Below are positions 1-7,326 of a DNA stretch of 22,290 nt, piece by piece. The position numbers and the translations under genes were made by a program. Source of the DNA: Bacillota bacterium (lineage in GTDB: Bacteria > Bacillota_I > Bacilli_A > Acholeplasmatales > UBA5453); assembly GCA_023436805.1 (NCBI GenBank), contig JAEZHT010000050.1, positions 1 through 22,290 of the forward strand, in the 5' to 3' direction. Each line of letters opens with the position of its first letter. Within the stretch, counting starts at the first letter, position 1. The notes beneath the pieces are model-generated. The model was not told where the DNA came from. It did not search any database and worked only from the letters and a program-made list of their open reading frames with translations.

Positions 1-24
1 CGTCAGATGTCCTTTATTTGTCAT
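1..24 (-). CDS. Possible 5' end of a further operon gene (partial, runs off the left edge)
   Basis: The stop TAA of the 243-aa gene overlaps an ATG by one base (TAATG), the same junction seen at three other places in this operon. The frame stays open for 8 codons (M-T-N-K-G-H-L-T) to the window edge. Alternatively the AAAGGA at 10-15 is the ribosome binding site of a gene that starts just outside the window. Either reading says the operon continues leftward. Too little sequence is visible to suggest a product. Confidence 0.35.
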
Positions 25-755
25 TATATGAGGGTTTTAAGCTGTTCTACATGATACTTATAGTAAAGACTTGGGCTATAAGTATCCGAATACAACATAA
101 CCGCTTTATTCGATGCTTTATGGATAGCCACATTGATCACCGAAATGATTTCTCGCTTACTTCTATAAAATACAATTTCTTTGATTGCATTCTTTGTAGC
201 TTCATCGAGTTCTTCAACTGGTTTAATTTGTGTAACCAACATGCGGCTGACTTTCATTTTCTTCTTCAACAGTTCTTGATTCAATTTGTTGATTTCATCA
301 TCTGTTTTATCGGAAAAGAAAATGGGTTCAGTAGGATCTAAAACCACCAAGACTTGAAGGATGTATCGTCTACCATAACTTTTAATATGGTCTTTTTCCG
401 CTTTATAGAACACTTTAAACGTATGTCCACTGGAAAATAGTGTGAACCCCTTTTGTCTTGCATGGGCTTCAAAAATAGGTACTTCACGCATGTGATTTAA
501 ATCGATTGGGGCACTGGCATTACGCATGATTCTAATCAAATAGGATACATTTTGAATGCGGTCAAGATAGGATTTAAAGTATACCGATACCACCATCAAT
601 ACGATGATGAGTAGCAGGAATAACATAAACTCTACATTGGAATCTTTAACCCAAATACCAATCGATATCGCTGCAACCACAAACAGGAGAAAAATCGCGA
701 TATAAAGTATGTAACTACGGGTAAATTGTTTGTTAATACGCTTTAATTCATCCAT
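24..755 (-). CDS. Uncharacterised membrane protein, last complete gene of the opp operon (243 aa)
   Basis: I do not recognise this family. Two hydrophobic segments (residues about 14-36 and 41-60) form an N-terminal hairpin. The remaining 180 residues are a soluble, charged domain rich in Lys and Arg (for example FYRSKREI near residue 190), most likely cytoplasmic by the positive-inside rule. The ATG lies one base after the stop of the 119-aa gene, so the two are almost certainly co-transcribed and translated together behind oppF. No catalytic motif is evident. The position suggests an accessory or regulatory role for the Opp importer, but that is inference from context; it could also be an unrelated housekeeping membrane protein. 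Codon use and composition match the neighbours, with no sign of transfer. Confidence 0.8.
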   Translation of the reverse strand: MDELKRINKQFTRSYILYIAIFLLFVVAAISIGIWVKDSNVEFMLFLLLIIVLMVVSVYFKSYLDRIQNVSYLIRIMRNASAPIDLNHMREVPIFEAHARQKGFTLFSSGHTFKVFYKAEKDHIKSYGRRYILQVLVVLDPTEPIFFSDKTDDEINKLNQELLKKKMKVSRMLVTQIKPVEELDEATKNAIKEIVFYRSKREIISVINVAIHKASNKAVMLYSDTYSPSLYYKYHVEQLKTLI

Positions 756-756
756 G

Positions 757-1116
757 TTAAACCATCACCGCCAATACAATACCAATCACCATCACTGAAA
801 ATGAGCTGATGAGCAATTCAGTGAAGAACGTTGTCTTTACGTCATCCTCTTTGGTGGCTTGATAGTCTTTAAAATGTGGATACATCGACTTAAAATTCTT
901 ACCAAACATCGATTTCATTGCATAACTAAACCCTTGGAAAACCACATAGGCTTTGGTCATTGCAACAACGGATGGCAAAAATGTGACGATGCCCACAACA
1001 AAGTATACATCACTGAGGGATGAAATGGTAAATGTGCTGCCCATAATCCACAAGTGGAGGATTAGGGCAAACACATTTAGAATGGTAAACAGAATAACCA
1101 ATCGAACCTTATTCAT
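757..1116 (-). CDS. Small membrane protein, DUF3899-like (119 aa)
   Basis: Three predicted membrane spans (residues about 5-25, 36-55 and 98-118) with a basic loop between the second and third. The stretch of residues 36-71, a span followed by a Gly/Phe/Tyr-rich segment (FQGFSYAMKSMFG), looks like the conserved core of DUF3899, a family of small Firmicute/Mollicute membrane proteins without assigned function; this match is from memory and not certain. Its ATG overlaps the oppF stop by one base (TAATG at 1118-1114) and there is only a weak ribosome binding site, so translation is probably coupled to oppF. Together with the next gene it forms a two-gene membrane cassette at the 3' end of the opp operon. 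Function unknown. Confidence 0.75.
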   Translation of the reverse strand: MNKVRLVILFTILNVFALILHLWIMGSTFTISSLSDVYFVVGIVTFLPSVVAMTKAYVVFQGFSYAMKSMFGKNFKSMYPHFKDYQATKEDDVKTTFFTELLISSFSVMVIGIVLAVMV

Positions 1117-2579
1117 TATTGATTCGCTTTAATGGCTGCTTGATATTTTTCGAACTCAACGGAATTGCATAAAACGAAATGATCTTTTTCGATTTCACGC
1201 AACGTTGGTTTTTCTACTGAATAATCATGCGCTTCTTTTGGATTGTATCGCGCTCTTCTTACTCTGGTACGTTCGTATGCAGGGTCAGGGAGTGGGATGG
1301 ATTCAAGCAATGTTTTAGTATATGGGTGTAATGGGTTATTGAAAATAGCGTCTTTATCGCCGATTTCAACGATTTTACCAAAATACATCACGGCCAAACG
1401 GTCGGTAAAGTATTTAACTACCGATAAGTCATGGGCGATGAATAATATGGTAATACCCTTGGTTTCTCTCAATTCGTTGAGCAAGTTGATGATTTGTGCT
1501 CTGATTGAGACGTCAAGCGCTGAAATAGGTTCGTCAGCAATGATGAATGAAGGTTCTACAACCAAGGCTCTCGCAATCCCAATACGTTGACGTTGTCCAC
1601 CTGAGAATTCATGTGGGTAACGGCTCGCATGTTCTGGTAGTAAGCCTACAGTTTTAAGGGCTTCTTTCACTCTAGCATCGATTTCAGCTTCATTACGAAC
1701 ACCATTGATACGTAAACCTTCAGCAATGATTTCTTTGACTGTCATACGTGGGTTGAGCGACGCAATCGGGTCTTGGAAAATCATTTGCATTTTACGCATT
1801 AATAGTTTGTTTTTATGTGTCAATTGATACTTCAAATTCAGGATATCTTGTTTTTGTCTGATGGCGTTCAGGCTAATTTCTTTTTTAAGTTTAGCCAATT
1901 CTTTGGTTTTATTGGCTAAATCTGCCTTAGCTTCTTTCTTTTGGGCTTCACCAGCACGTGCCAGTTCACCTTCAGCAGACTTCACTGCTTTTTCCATCTC
2001 TGCAATTTGATTTTTCACTTCTTCATTCGCATCCGCATAACGCTTAAGGATGTCTTGATAACGTTCATTCTTTTCGATTTCTGCAATTTCTTTCAATCCA
2101 TGTGGGTCTTTGACGCTTACAAAGCGTTTGTCACGTTTCGCAAGACGTAAAACTGCCATGGATTTGTTGAATTCTTCATCGTAAGCGGCTTGAATGCGTG
2201 CTTTTTCTTCTTTAACTACATCTTCAGAAAGATTTTTTTCTGCCAATGCTTTTAGTTTTTCATTTTTTTCCGCTGTGATACGGGTAACAACTGCTTTATG
2301 GTCTGCTTTTGCTCTTTTCACATCAGATATAATTCTGGTGCCTTCAAAGAAGACTTCACCACCAGAAGAATTATATAATTTGATGATGGTTCTACCTGTG
2401 GTGGTCTTACCACAACCGGATTCACCAACGAGCGAGAAAACTTCACCTTTATTGATGGTAAATGAAATATCGTCAACAGCCTTATTGACCGCTTTGTTCC
2501 TGCCAGAACCAAGTCTAAAGTACTGTTTGAGATTTTCCACTCTTAAAATTTCTTGTCTTGGAGTACTCAAATTATTCAC
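1116..2579 (-). CDS. oppF: Oligopeptide ABC transporter ATP-binding protein OppF with coiled-coil insert
   Basis: One of two cytoplasmic ATPases that power oligopeptide import. Visible motifs: Walker A GESGCGKT (residues 52-59), Q-loop MIFQDP (Q269), signature SGGQRQR (326-332), Walker B FIIADEP (345-351), H-loop His383, and the C-terminal HPYTKTLLESIP segment typical of Opp/Dpp ATPases. Length 487 aa against about 310-340 for usual OppF: residues about 86-258, between Walker A and the Q-loop, are an extra Lys/Ala/Glu-rich, heptad-like segment, probably an antiparallel coiled coil. Start: the frame opens with GTG at 2579, overlapping the oppD stop by 8 bases. A TTG three codons later (2568-2570) is better spaced from the ribosome binding site AAAGGGTG, so the true start may be 2570. 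Pairs with OppD. Confidence 0.95.
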   Translation of the reverse strand: MNNLSTPRQEILRVENLKQYFRLGSGRNKAVNKAVDDISFTINKGEVFSLVGESGCGKTTTGRTIIKLYNSSGGEVFFEGTRIISDVKRAKADHKAVVTRITAEKNEKLKALAEKNLSEDVVKEEKARIQAAYDEEFNKSMAVLRLAKRDKRFVSVKDPHGLKEIAEIEKNERYQDILKRYADANEEVKNQIAEMEKAVKSAEGELARAGEAQKKEAKADLANKTKELAKLKKEISLNAIRQKQDILNLKYQLTHKNKLLMRKMQMIFQDPIASLNPRMTVKEIIAEGLRINGVRNEAEIDARVKEALKTVGLLPEHASRYPHEFSGGQRQRIGIARALVVEPSFIIADEPISALDVSIRAQIINLLNELRETKGITILFIAHDLSVVKYFTDRLAVMYFGKIVEIGDKDAIFNNPLHPYTKTLLESIPLPDPAYERTRVRRARYNPKEAHDYSVEKPTLREIEKDHFVLCNSVEFEKYQAAIKANQ

Positions 2580-4122
2580 CCTTTACTGTCTTAGTTTTGG
2601 TTTTAGTGTCTGCAACTTTAGCAGCGGTTTGTTGATTATATCTTTCGATACGTTGTTGAATGATCGGTGGTGTTGGAACCTTCGGTGCATCTGGGTGTAA
2701 CAACCATGTAGCAGCATAGTGTGTGTCACTGACTTTAAAGAACGGTGGTTGTTCTTCAAAATCAATCTTCAATGCATATTTATTACGTTCAGCGAATGCA
2801 TCCCCTTTAGGTGGGAATAACATGTCTGGTGGTGTACCTGGGATGGAAACCAATTTGTCTTTGGTATCTAGATCTGGTACGGAAGATAAGAGTGCCCATG
2901 TGTATGGGTGTTTTGGATTGTAGAAGATTTCATCGACTGTGCCGACTTCAACAATCTTACCTGCATACATAACAGCCACGCGGTCAGCCATATTCGCAAC
3001 AACGCCAAGGTCATGCGTAATGAAGATAACCGATAAGTCTCTTTCCTTCTTAATATCTTTGATTTGGTTTAATATTTGTTCTTGAATAGTAACGTCAAGT
3101 GCAGTGGTTGGTTCATCACAAATCAATAGTTTAGGGTTTGCTGTTAACGCAATCGCGATAACGATTCTTTGTCTCATCCCACCAGAAAACTGGAATGGGT
3201 ATTGATTGAAGCGTTTTTCAGGATCAGGGATGTTAACTTCTCTCATGATTTGGATTGCACGTTCGTAAGCTTCACGTTGTGTAACTCTAAAACGTCTTCT
3301 AAAGCTTTCATCTAAGTTGCTCAATTCAACACGTAGTGCCTTAATTTCTGCATTGATTTTAGCTTTTTGAGCTTCATTGCTTTGTGCATCTTTAAGTTGA
3401 GCCACTTTATTAGCAATTTCCGCGTTGAGTTTGGATACTGCTTGTTTCTTTTCTAAATTGACTTTATCAATTTCCTTCTTGATTTGAACTTTAGCGGTTG
3501 CTTTTGCAGCCGAATAACGTTTTTTCAAGTCAGGTAATTGCGATTTAAGGTCTGTGAGTAAAGCTTTCGATTTCGCTTTATAGGCTACAATCTTGGCTTT
3601 CTTTTCAGCCTTTGTCAACTCTTTATCGACATTAAATTCATAGATTTTGTCTTTTAAGTCTTTTTTAACTAATTTAATTCTGGTAAGCATATTGAGATAA
3701 TCATGGTATTCGTTGTGGAATAAATCGATGAAACGATTTTTCACACGATTACCATTGACCAACATCGCTTCTGTGATTTGTTTACCAATCTTCATGATTG
3801 GGTTCAAGCTCGATAGTGGGTCTTGGAAAATCATTCCAATTTCATTACCTCTAATTTTGTGGAAATTGGCTTCAGATAGTTTGGTTAAGTCTTGGTTACG
3901 ATAATTGATTTCACCGTCATCGATGATGGCGTTCCCTGCGAGAATACCCATGATGGCACGGTTAGTTACGGATTTACCAGAACCAGATTCACCTACGATT
4001 GCTAATGTTTCGCCTTTATATAGATCAAATGAAATGTCTCTAACAGCTCTTACAAGACCATTAGGTGTCTTAAAGGAAACCGTCAAATTTTTGACTTCTA
4101 ATACTTTTTCTTGATTACTCAT
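2572..4122 (-). CDS. oppD: Oligopeptide ABC transporter ATP-binding protein OppD with coiled-coil insert
   Basis: Partner ATPase of OppF. Motifs: Walker A GESGSGKS (residues 44-51), Q-loop MIFQDP (Q100), signature SGGMRQR (313-319), Walker B LLICDEP (332-338), H-loop His370, and the C-terminal HPYTWALLSSVPDLD oligopeptide-transporter segment. Length 516 aa against about 330-360 for normal OppD. The surplus is mainly residues about 126-280, a Lys/Ala/Glu-rich coiled-coil insert in the helical subdomain between Q-loop and signature, a different site from the OppF insert. The C-terminus ends in a Thr/Lys-rich tail. ATG overlaps the oppC stop by one base (TAATG) behind the ribosome binding site GAGGT. 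Core motifs are intact, so an active ATPase is expected. Confidence 0.96.
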   Translation of the reverse strand: MSNQEKVLEVKNLTVSFKTPNGLVRAVRDISFDLYKGETLAIVGESGSGKSVTNRAIMGILAGNAIIDDGEINYRNQDLTKLSEANFHKIRGNEIGMIFQDPLSSLNPIMKIGKQITEAMLVNGNRVKNRFIDLFHNEYHDYLNMLTRIKLVKKDLKDKIYEFNVDKELTKAEKKAKIVAYKAKSKALLTDLKSQLPDLKKRYSAAKATAKVQIKKEIDKVNLEKKQAVSKLNAEIANKVAQLKDAQSNEAQKAKINAEIKALRVELSNLDESFRRRFRVTQREAYERAIQIMREVNIPDPEKRFNQYPFQFSGGMRQRIVIAIALTANPKLLICDEPTTALDVTIQEQILNQIKDIKKERDLSVIFITHDLGVVANMADRVAVMYAGKIVEVGTVDEIFYNPKHPYTWALLSSVPDLDTKDKLVSIPGTPPDMLFPPKGDAFAERNKYALKIDFEEQPPFFKVSDTHYAATWLLHPDAPKVPTPPIIQQRIERYNQQTAAKVADTKTKTKTVKGE

Positions 4123-6038
4123 TATTCGCTACCTCTCAATTGTGGATTCAAGGCGTCACGTAAAGCATTACCAAACATATTGAAAGAAATCATGAGGGTG
4201 GCGACGACTAAAGTTGGGAATATAACCAACCATGTATTACCAGCCATGATTTGTTGTTGACCATCATTTAAGATGACCCCAATGGAGGTACCTGTCAATT
4301 CGATTGGTCCGATCGATAAGGTTTGACCATTACCGATACCGAAACCTAAGAATGATAAGTTAACTTCAAGGAAGATAACCGATGGAATACTTAATACGAC
4401 TCTGGTGACAATCGTACCTAAGGCGTTAGGTAAGATGTGTTTGAAAATGATACGGCGGTCGGATGCCCCAAGCGTTCTCGCTGCTAAGACATATTCACGG
4501 CCTTTGTATCGATAGAATTGGATACGGGTAATCGAAGCGGCGCCTATCCATCCATCATAAATCATGAATATGAAGAGCGCGGTGAACCCCGGTCCAATGA
4601 GGACTGTGATGATACCAATCATCGTAATTTGAGGGAAACTACCCCAAATATCGACAAATCTTTCCATCAGGATATCGACTTGACCACCATAATAAGCGGA
4701 AGTTGAACCCCAAATGATACCTACCACGATGTTTACAGCCGCAGCCATAAATCCAAGTAGTAAGGATGTTCTTAAACCAAGCCAAATGAGGGTAAATAAG
4801 TCTCTACCGAATTCATCGGTTCCGAATAAAAAGTAAGGTGTATCTTCAAAGCCGACTGCATAAGCACCGTCTTTTAAGACGAAATAGTTTCTAAATTGTA
4901 GCCCCGTACCAGGTACTGTATAGTCTGTATATCCAGTAACTGCAGATAGTGGATATCCTGAACCAAACGTCCATTTTGTGGCATCATTTGGATCCAGTTC
5001 GATGGTATCTGCCATGCCAGGGTTTTCGGATAGGATTCTTTCATATTCGACTTTACCAATAGTAGCTGGTCTGTCAGCAAAAATTGCACCATAAACGTCA
5101 TATACGAATTCAGCGACCAACATTCTTGCGTTTCTTCTCACGAAACGACCATTTTCAATGCCTTGGCCATGTGTATAAAATACGAAAGTTGCCAGTGTAT
5201 AACCGGTGTAGTCTTGAACGACTGTTTCATCGGCTTTATTTTGAATTTGAACGGAATTGAAAACTACATTTTCACTGCCGTCTACGGATTTTTCGGGTAA
5301 TTCAAGTTTTAATACAATGAATCGTGCTGTACCGCTGGTGACACCATCCATCGGGTCAAAGCGGTGAACACCTTCACTGGTTACTGAGCCCAAATATTCC
5401 AATTGATCCCATGTTCTAGAAAAACTGCTGGTGTTCCATTGAGATAGATAGACTTTTAATTCAGCACCTTCAGAGATGCTTTCAATGTCCAATACAATTT
5501 CATGGGCATTGGTGTATGTAAATAAAGTGTTTGATGCCACAGAATACGCAATTCTGTCATAGTTTACATAAAGGGTATTGGTTCCGCCAACGTATTTTTC
5601 ATCGACTTCTGTACCAACCGTATAGCTGTATTTAAGGGTGCCTGGTTTAATGTATTCTAAATCAAATCCTTCAGGTGTACCAGAGGCATTACCTTCTTCA
5701 TCTATTACAATTGTGTCAACTTGTACGGGTTGATTTTTATATAGCTTTGTACCATCGGTAATACCAAATAACTCAAGAATCGGAATTCTTGGAGGTAAGG
5801 TCATGATACCTGCATTGGTTTGGCTATATAAGTATTTTGGTGTGATCATCGGAACGAAGATCGACATTAAAATCATGATTAAAAGAATGATGGTCGCGGT
5901 TACGTTATATTTGTTTTTGGTAAAGCGTAACATCGCGTCTTGGAAATAACTGAGTTGCTTTGTACGCAACTTTTTATCCATTAACTTTTCGTTTTCTTGG
6001 ACCAGTTGGAAATAACTTTGATCGTATTTCTTTTCCAT
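4122..6038 (-). CDS. oppC: Oligopeptide ABC transporter permease OppC with large extracytoplasmic insert
   Basis: Membrane permease subunit. A cytoplasmic N-terminal tail is followed by a first span at residues about 46-66. The OppC signature LFGTDEFGRD occurs only at 404-413, then the five remaining spans with the EAA coupling loop (AARTLGASDRRIIFKHILPN, about 518-537) that docks on OppD/OppF. Length 638 aa against about 300-350 for usual OppC: roughly residues 85-395 form an extra domain on the outside of the membrane, mixed and Tyr/Thr/Val-rich with predicted beta character, which I cannot assign to a family. ATG overlaps the oppB stop by one base (TAATG). The insert could help dock OppA or the substrate; that is inference. 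Confidence 0.95.
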   Translation of the reverse strand: MEKKYDQSYFQLVQENEKLMDKKLRTKQLSYFQDAMLRFTKNKYNVTATIILLIMILMSIFVPMITPKYLYSQTNAGIMTLPPRIPILELFGITDGTKLYKNQPVQVDTIVIDEEGNASGTPEGFDLEYIKPGTLKYSYTVGTEVDEKYVGGTNTLYVNYDRIAYSVASNTLFTYTNAHEIVLDIESISEGAELKVYLSQWNTSSFSRTWDQLEYLGSVTSEGVHRFDPMDGVTSGTARFIVLKLELPEKSVDGSENVVFNSVQIQNKADETVVQDYTGYTLATFVFYTHGQGIENGRFVRRNARMLVAEFVYDVYGAIFADRPATIGKVEYERILSENPGMADTIELDPNDATKWTFGSGYPLSAVTGYTDYTVPGTGLQFRNYFVLKDGAYAVGFEDTPYFLFGTDEFGRDLFTLIWLGLRTSLLLGFMAAAVNIVVGIIWGSTSAYYGGQVDILMERFVDIWGSFPQITMIGIITVLIGPGFTALFIFMIYDGWIGAASITRIQFYRYKGREYVLAARTLGASDRRIIFKHILPNALGTIVTRVVLSIPSVIFLEVNLSFLGFGIGNGQTLSIGPIELTGTSIGVILNDGQQQIMAGNTWLVIFPTLVVATLMISFNMFGNALRDALNPQLRGSE

Positions 6039-7141
6039 TATTTTTTCGCCCCCATTCTAATTTGTGGATCGATTAGACCATAGGACAAGTCAACGATTAA
6101 AACGGTGACTAAACCGATGATGCCGTAGAATGCGCTGGATGCCATGATGACGTTATAGTCATATTGGTTGGCTGCCAATGCTTGAAGTGTAACTCTACCA
6201 ACACCTGGAATACCATAAACGCTTTCCATGATGAAAGAGCCACCCAATAAGCCGGCAAATGAACCGATGATGACTGGAACCATTGGTACCAAGGAATTTC
6301 TAATCGCATGTCTTAAAACAGCTTGTCTATGGCTCAAACCTTTCGTCTTCGCCAACAAGACATATTCGCTGGTTAAAACTTCTGACAATTCTGCTCTTAA
6401 TAGACGTGTTAAACCAGCAATGGCAGGTAGACCACCCGCGATGACTGGGATGATATAACCTTTAGCAATCTCCCATCCACTTTCTAGTTCTAGTAATGGG
6501 AATTGTGGTTCTAATAAGCGGTCAAATTGATAACTGAAGATAATAATCAAAACGAGGATAAATACAAGGGCAGGCACAGACAAGAACATCATGATGATGA
6601 TTTGCATGATATTGTCTACGATTGTATCTTTCTTCAATGCAGCTAAAATACCGAATAGGAAACCAAACGGTAGATAGAATAACAAGACCGAGACGTTGAG
6701 TGATAACGTGAGCGGCATCTTTTCAGCGATGACACTAAATGCACTGGCATTCGTTCTTACACGCGTTGATGTGCCCCAGTTCCATTCGGTTAAAACGTTA
6801 TTTAACCATCTGAAATACTGATTAACAATTGGTACACGGTAAAAAACTTTAATGACACCACTACCTTGAATAGGTGTGACAATAAAGATGGTTTTATCCA
6901 TTCGATCACGATTATTCTCGCGAATGGCTTGAATGGTGGCTTGATCATCCGGATTATTGGCATCGTAATATACAGAGGTATAATAACCATCTGTCACTTG
7001 TTTTTCGAGCCAAGTGTCCTTTTCTTCATTTTTTGTTGGTGGATATTCAGGGGCTAATTTGAGCAACACGAAAGTGATGGTCAAAGTAGTAAATAAGATG
7101 ATGAATATCCAGATTACTCTTTGAATAATATACTTTGTCAT
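6038..7141 (-). CDS. oppB: Oligopeptide ABC transporter permease OppB
   Basis: Membrane permease that forms the translocation pore with OppC. N-terminal span at residues about 8-28, then an extracytoplasmic loop somewhat longer than usual (367 aa in all against about 310), containing the typical NQYFRWLNNVLTEWNWGTS block that corresponds to the 'GDLG' region of OppB/DppB. Further spans follow, with the EAA loop YVLLAKTKGLSHRQAVLRHA and the C-terminal MESVYGIPGVGR and LIDPQIRMG blocks. ATG is preceded by TAAGGA nine bases upstream (7151-7156) and an extended -10 promoter at 7171-7179. It is the first gene of the oppBCDF transcription unit, separated from oppA by 185 bp that hold a hairpin. Confidence 0.96.
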   Translation of the reverse strand: MTKYIIQRVIWIFIILFTTLTITFVLLKLAPEYPPTKNEEKDTWLEKQVTDGYYTSVYYDANNPDDQATIQAIRENNRDRMDKTIFIVTPIQGSGVIKVFYRVPIVNQYFRWLNNVLTEWNWGTSTRVRTNASAFSVIAEKMPLTLSLNVSVLLFYLPFGFLFGILAALKKDTIVDNIMQIIIMMFLSVPALVFILVLIIIFSYQFDRLLEPQFPLLELESGWEIAKGYIIPVIAGGLPAIAGLTRLLRAELSEVLTSEYVLLAKTKGLSHRQAVLRHAIRNSLVPMVPVIIGSFAGLLGGSFIMESVYGIPGVGRVTLQALAANQYDYNVIMASSAFYGIIGLVTVLIVDLSYGLIDPQIRMGAKK

Positions 7142-7180
7142 TTGATCGCATCCTTATTATAGTTTTTTCTATTATATCAT
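7142..7180 (-). promoter_or_regulatory. Promoter and ribosome binding site of oppB
   Basis: On the minus strand an extended -10, TGATATAAT (TATAAT at 7171-7176 on the plus coordinates), lies about 30 bases upstream of the oppB ATG. No good -35 is visible at 16-18 bases, which is tolerable with the TGN extension. The ribosome binding site TAAGGA is at 7151-7156. The predicted leader is short, about 22-25 nt. The oppA promoter has the same TGATATAAT form. Confidence 0.6.
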
Positions 7181-7253
7181 TATTTATGTCTTATACACCA
7201 TAGGTACAATGATAATAACACAAAAACAAGATATTTATGAAATTAAAAGCGTA

Positions 7254-7292
7254 ATAAGGGGTGCCCCCGGAAAAATATGGTCACCCCATTAT
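7254..7292 (-). terminator. Hairpin downstream of oppA: terminator or attenuator before oppBCDF
   Basis: Arms GGGGTG/CACCCC (7258-7263 and 7282-7287), extended outward by ATAA/TTAT around one bulged base and inward by CC/GG. On the minus strand the hairpin is followed by TTATTACGCTTTTAATTTC, not a clean T-run, so it is a weak or partial terminator. It starts 35 bases past the oppA stop. The likely effect is to make oppA transcripts more abundant than oppBCDF and to protect the oppA 3' end, as is common for binding-protein genes; this is inference. Confidence 0.55.
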
Positions 7293-7326
7293 CACACTAT
7301 TTATTTATTGATTTAAATCTTTAAAA

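Noticed and set aside
2194..2700. Open frame of 168 codons on the plus strand opposite oppF/oppD
   Set aside because: Lies antisense to the conserved ATPase motifs, crosses the oppD/oppF junction, has no ribosome binding site and no protein-like composition beyond a mirror of the real genes.
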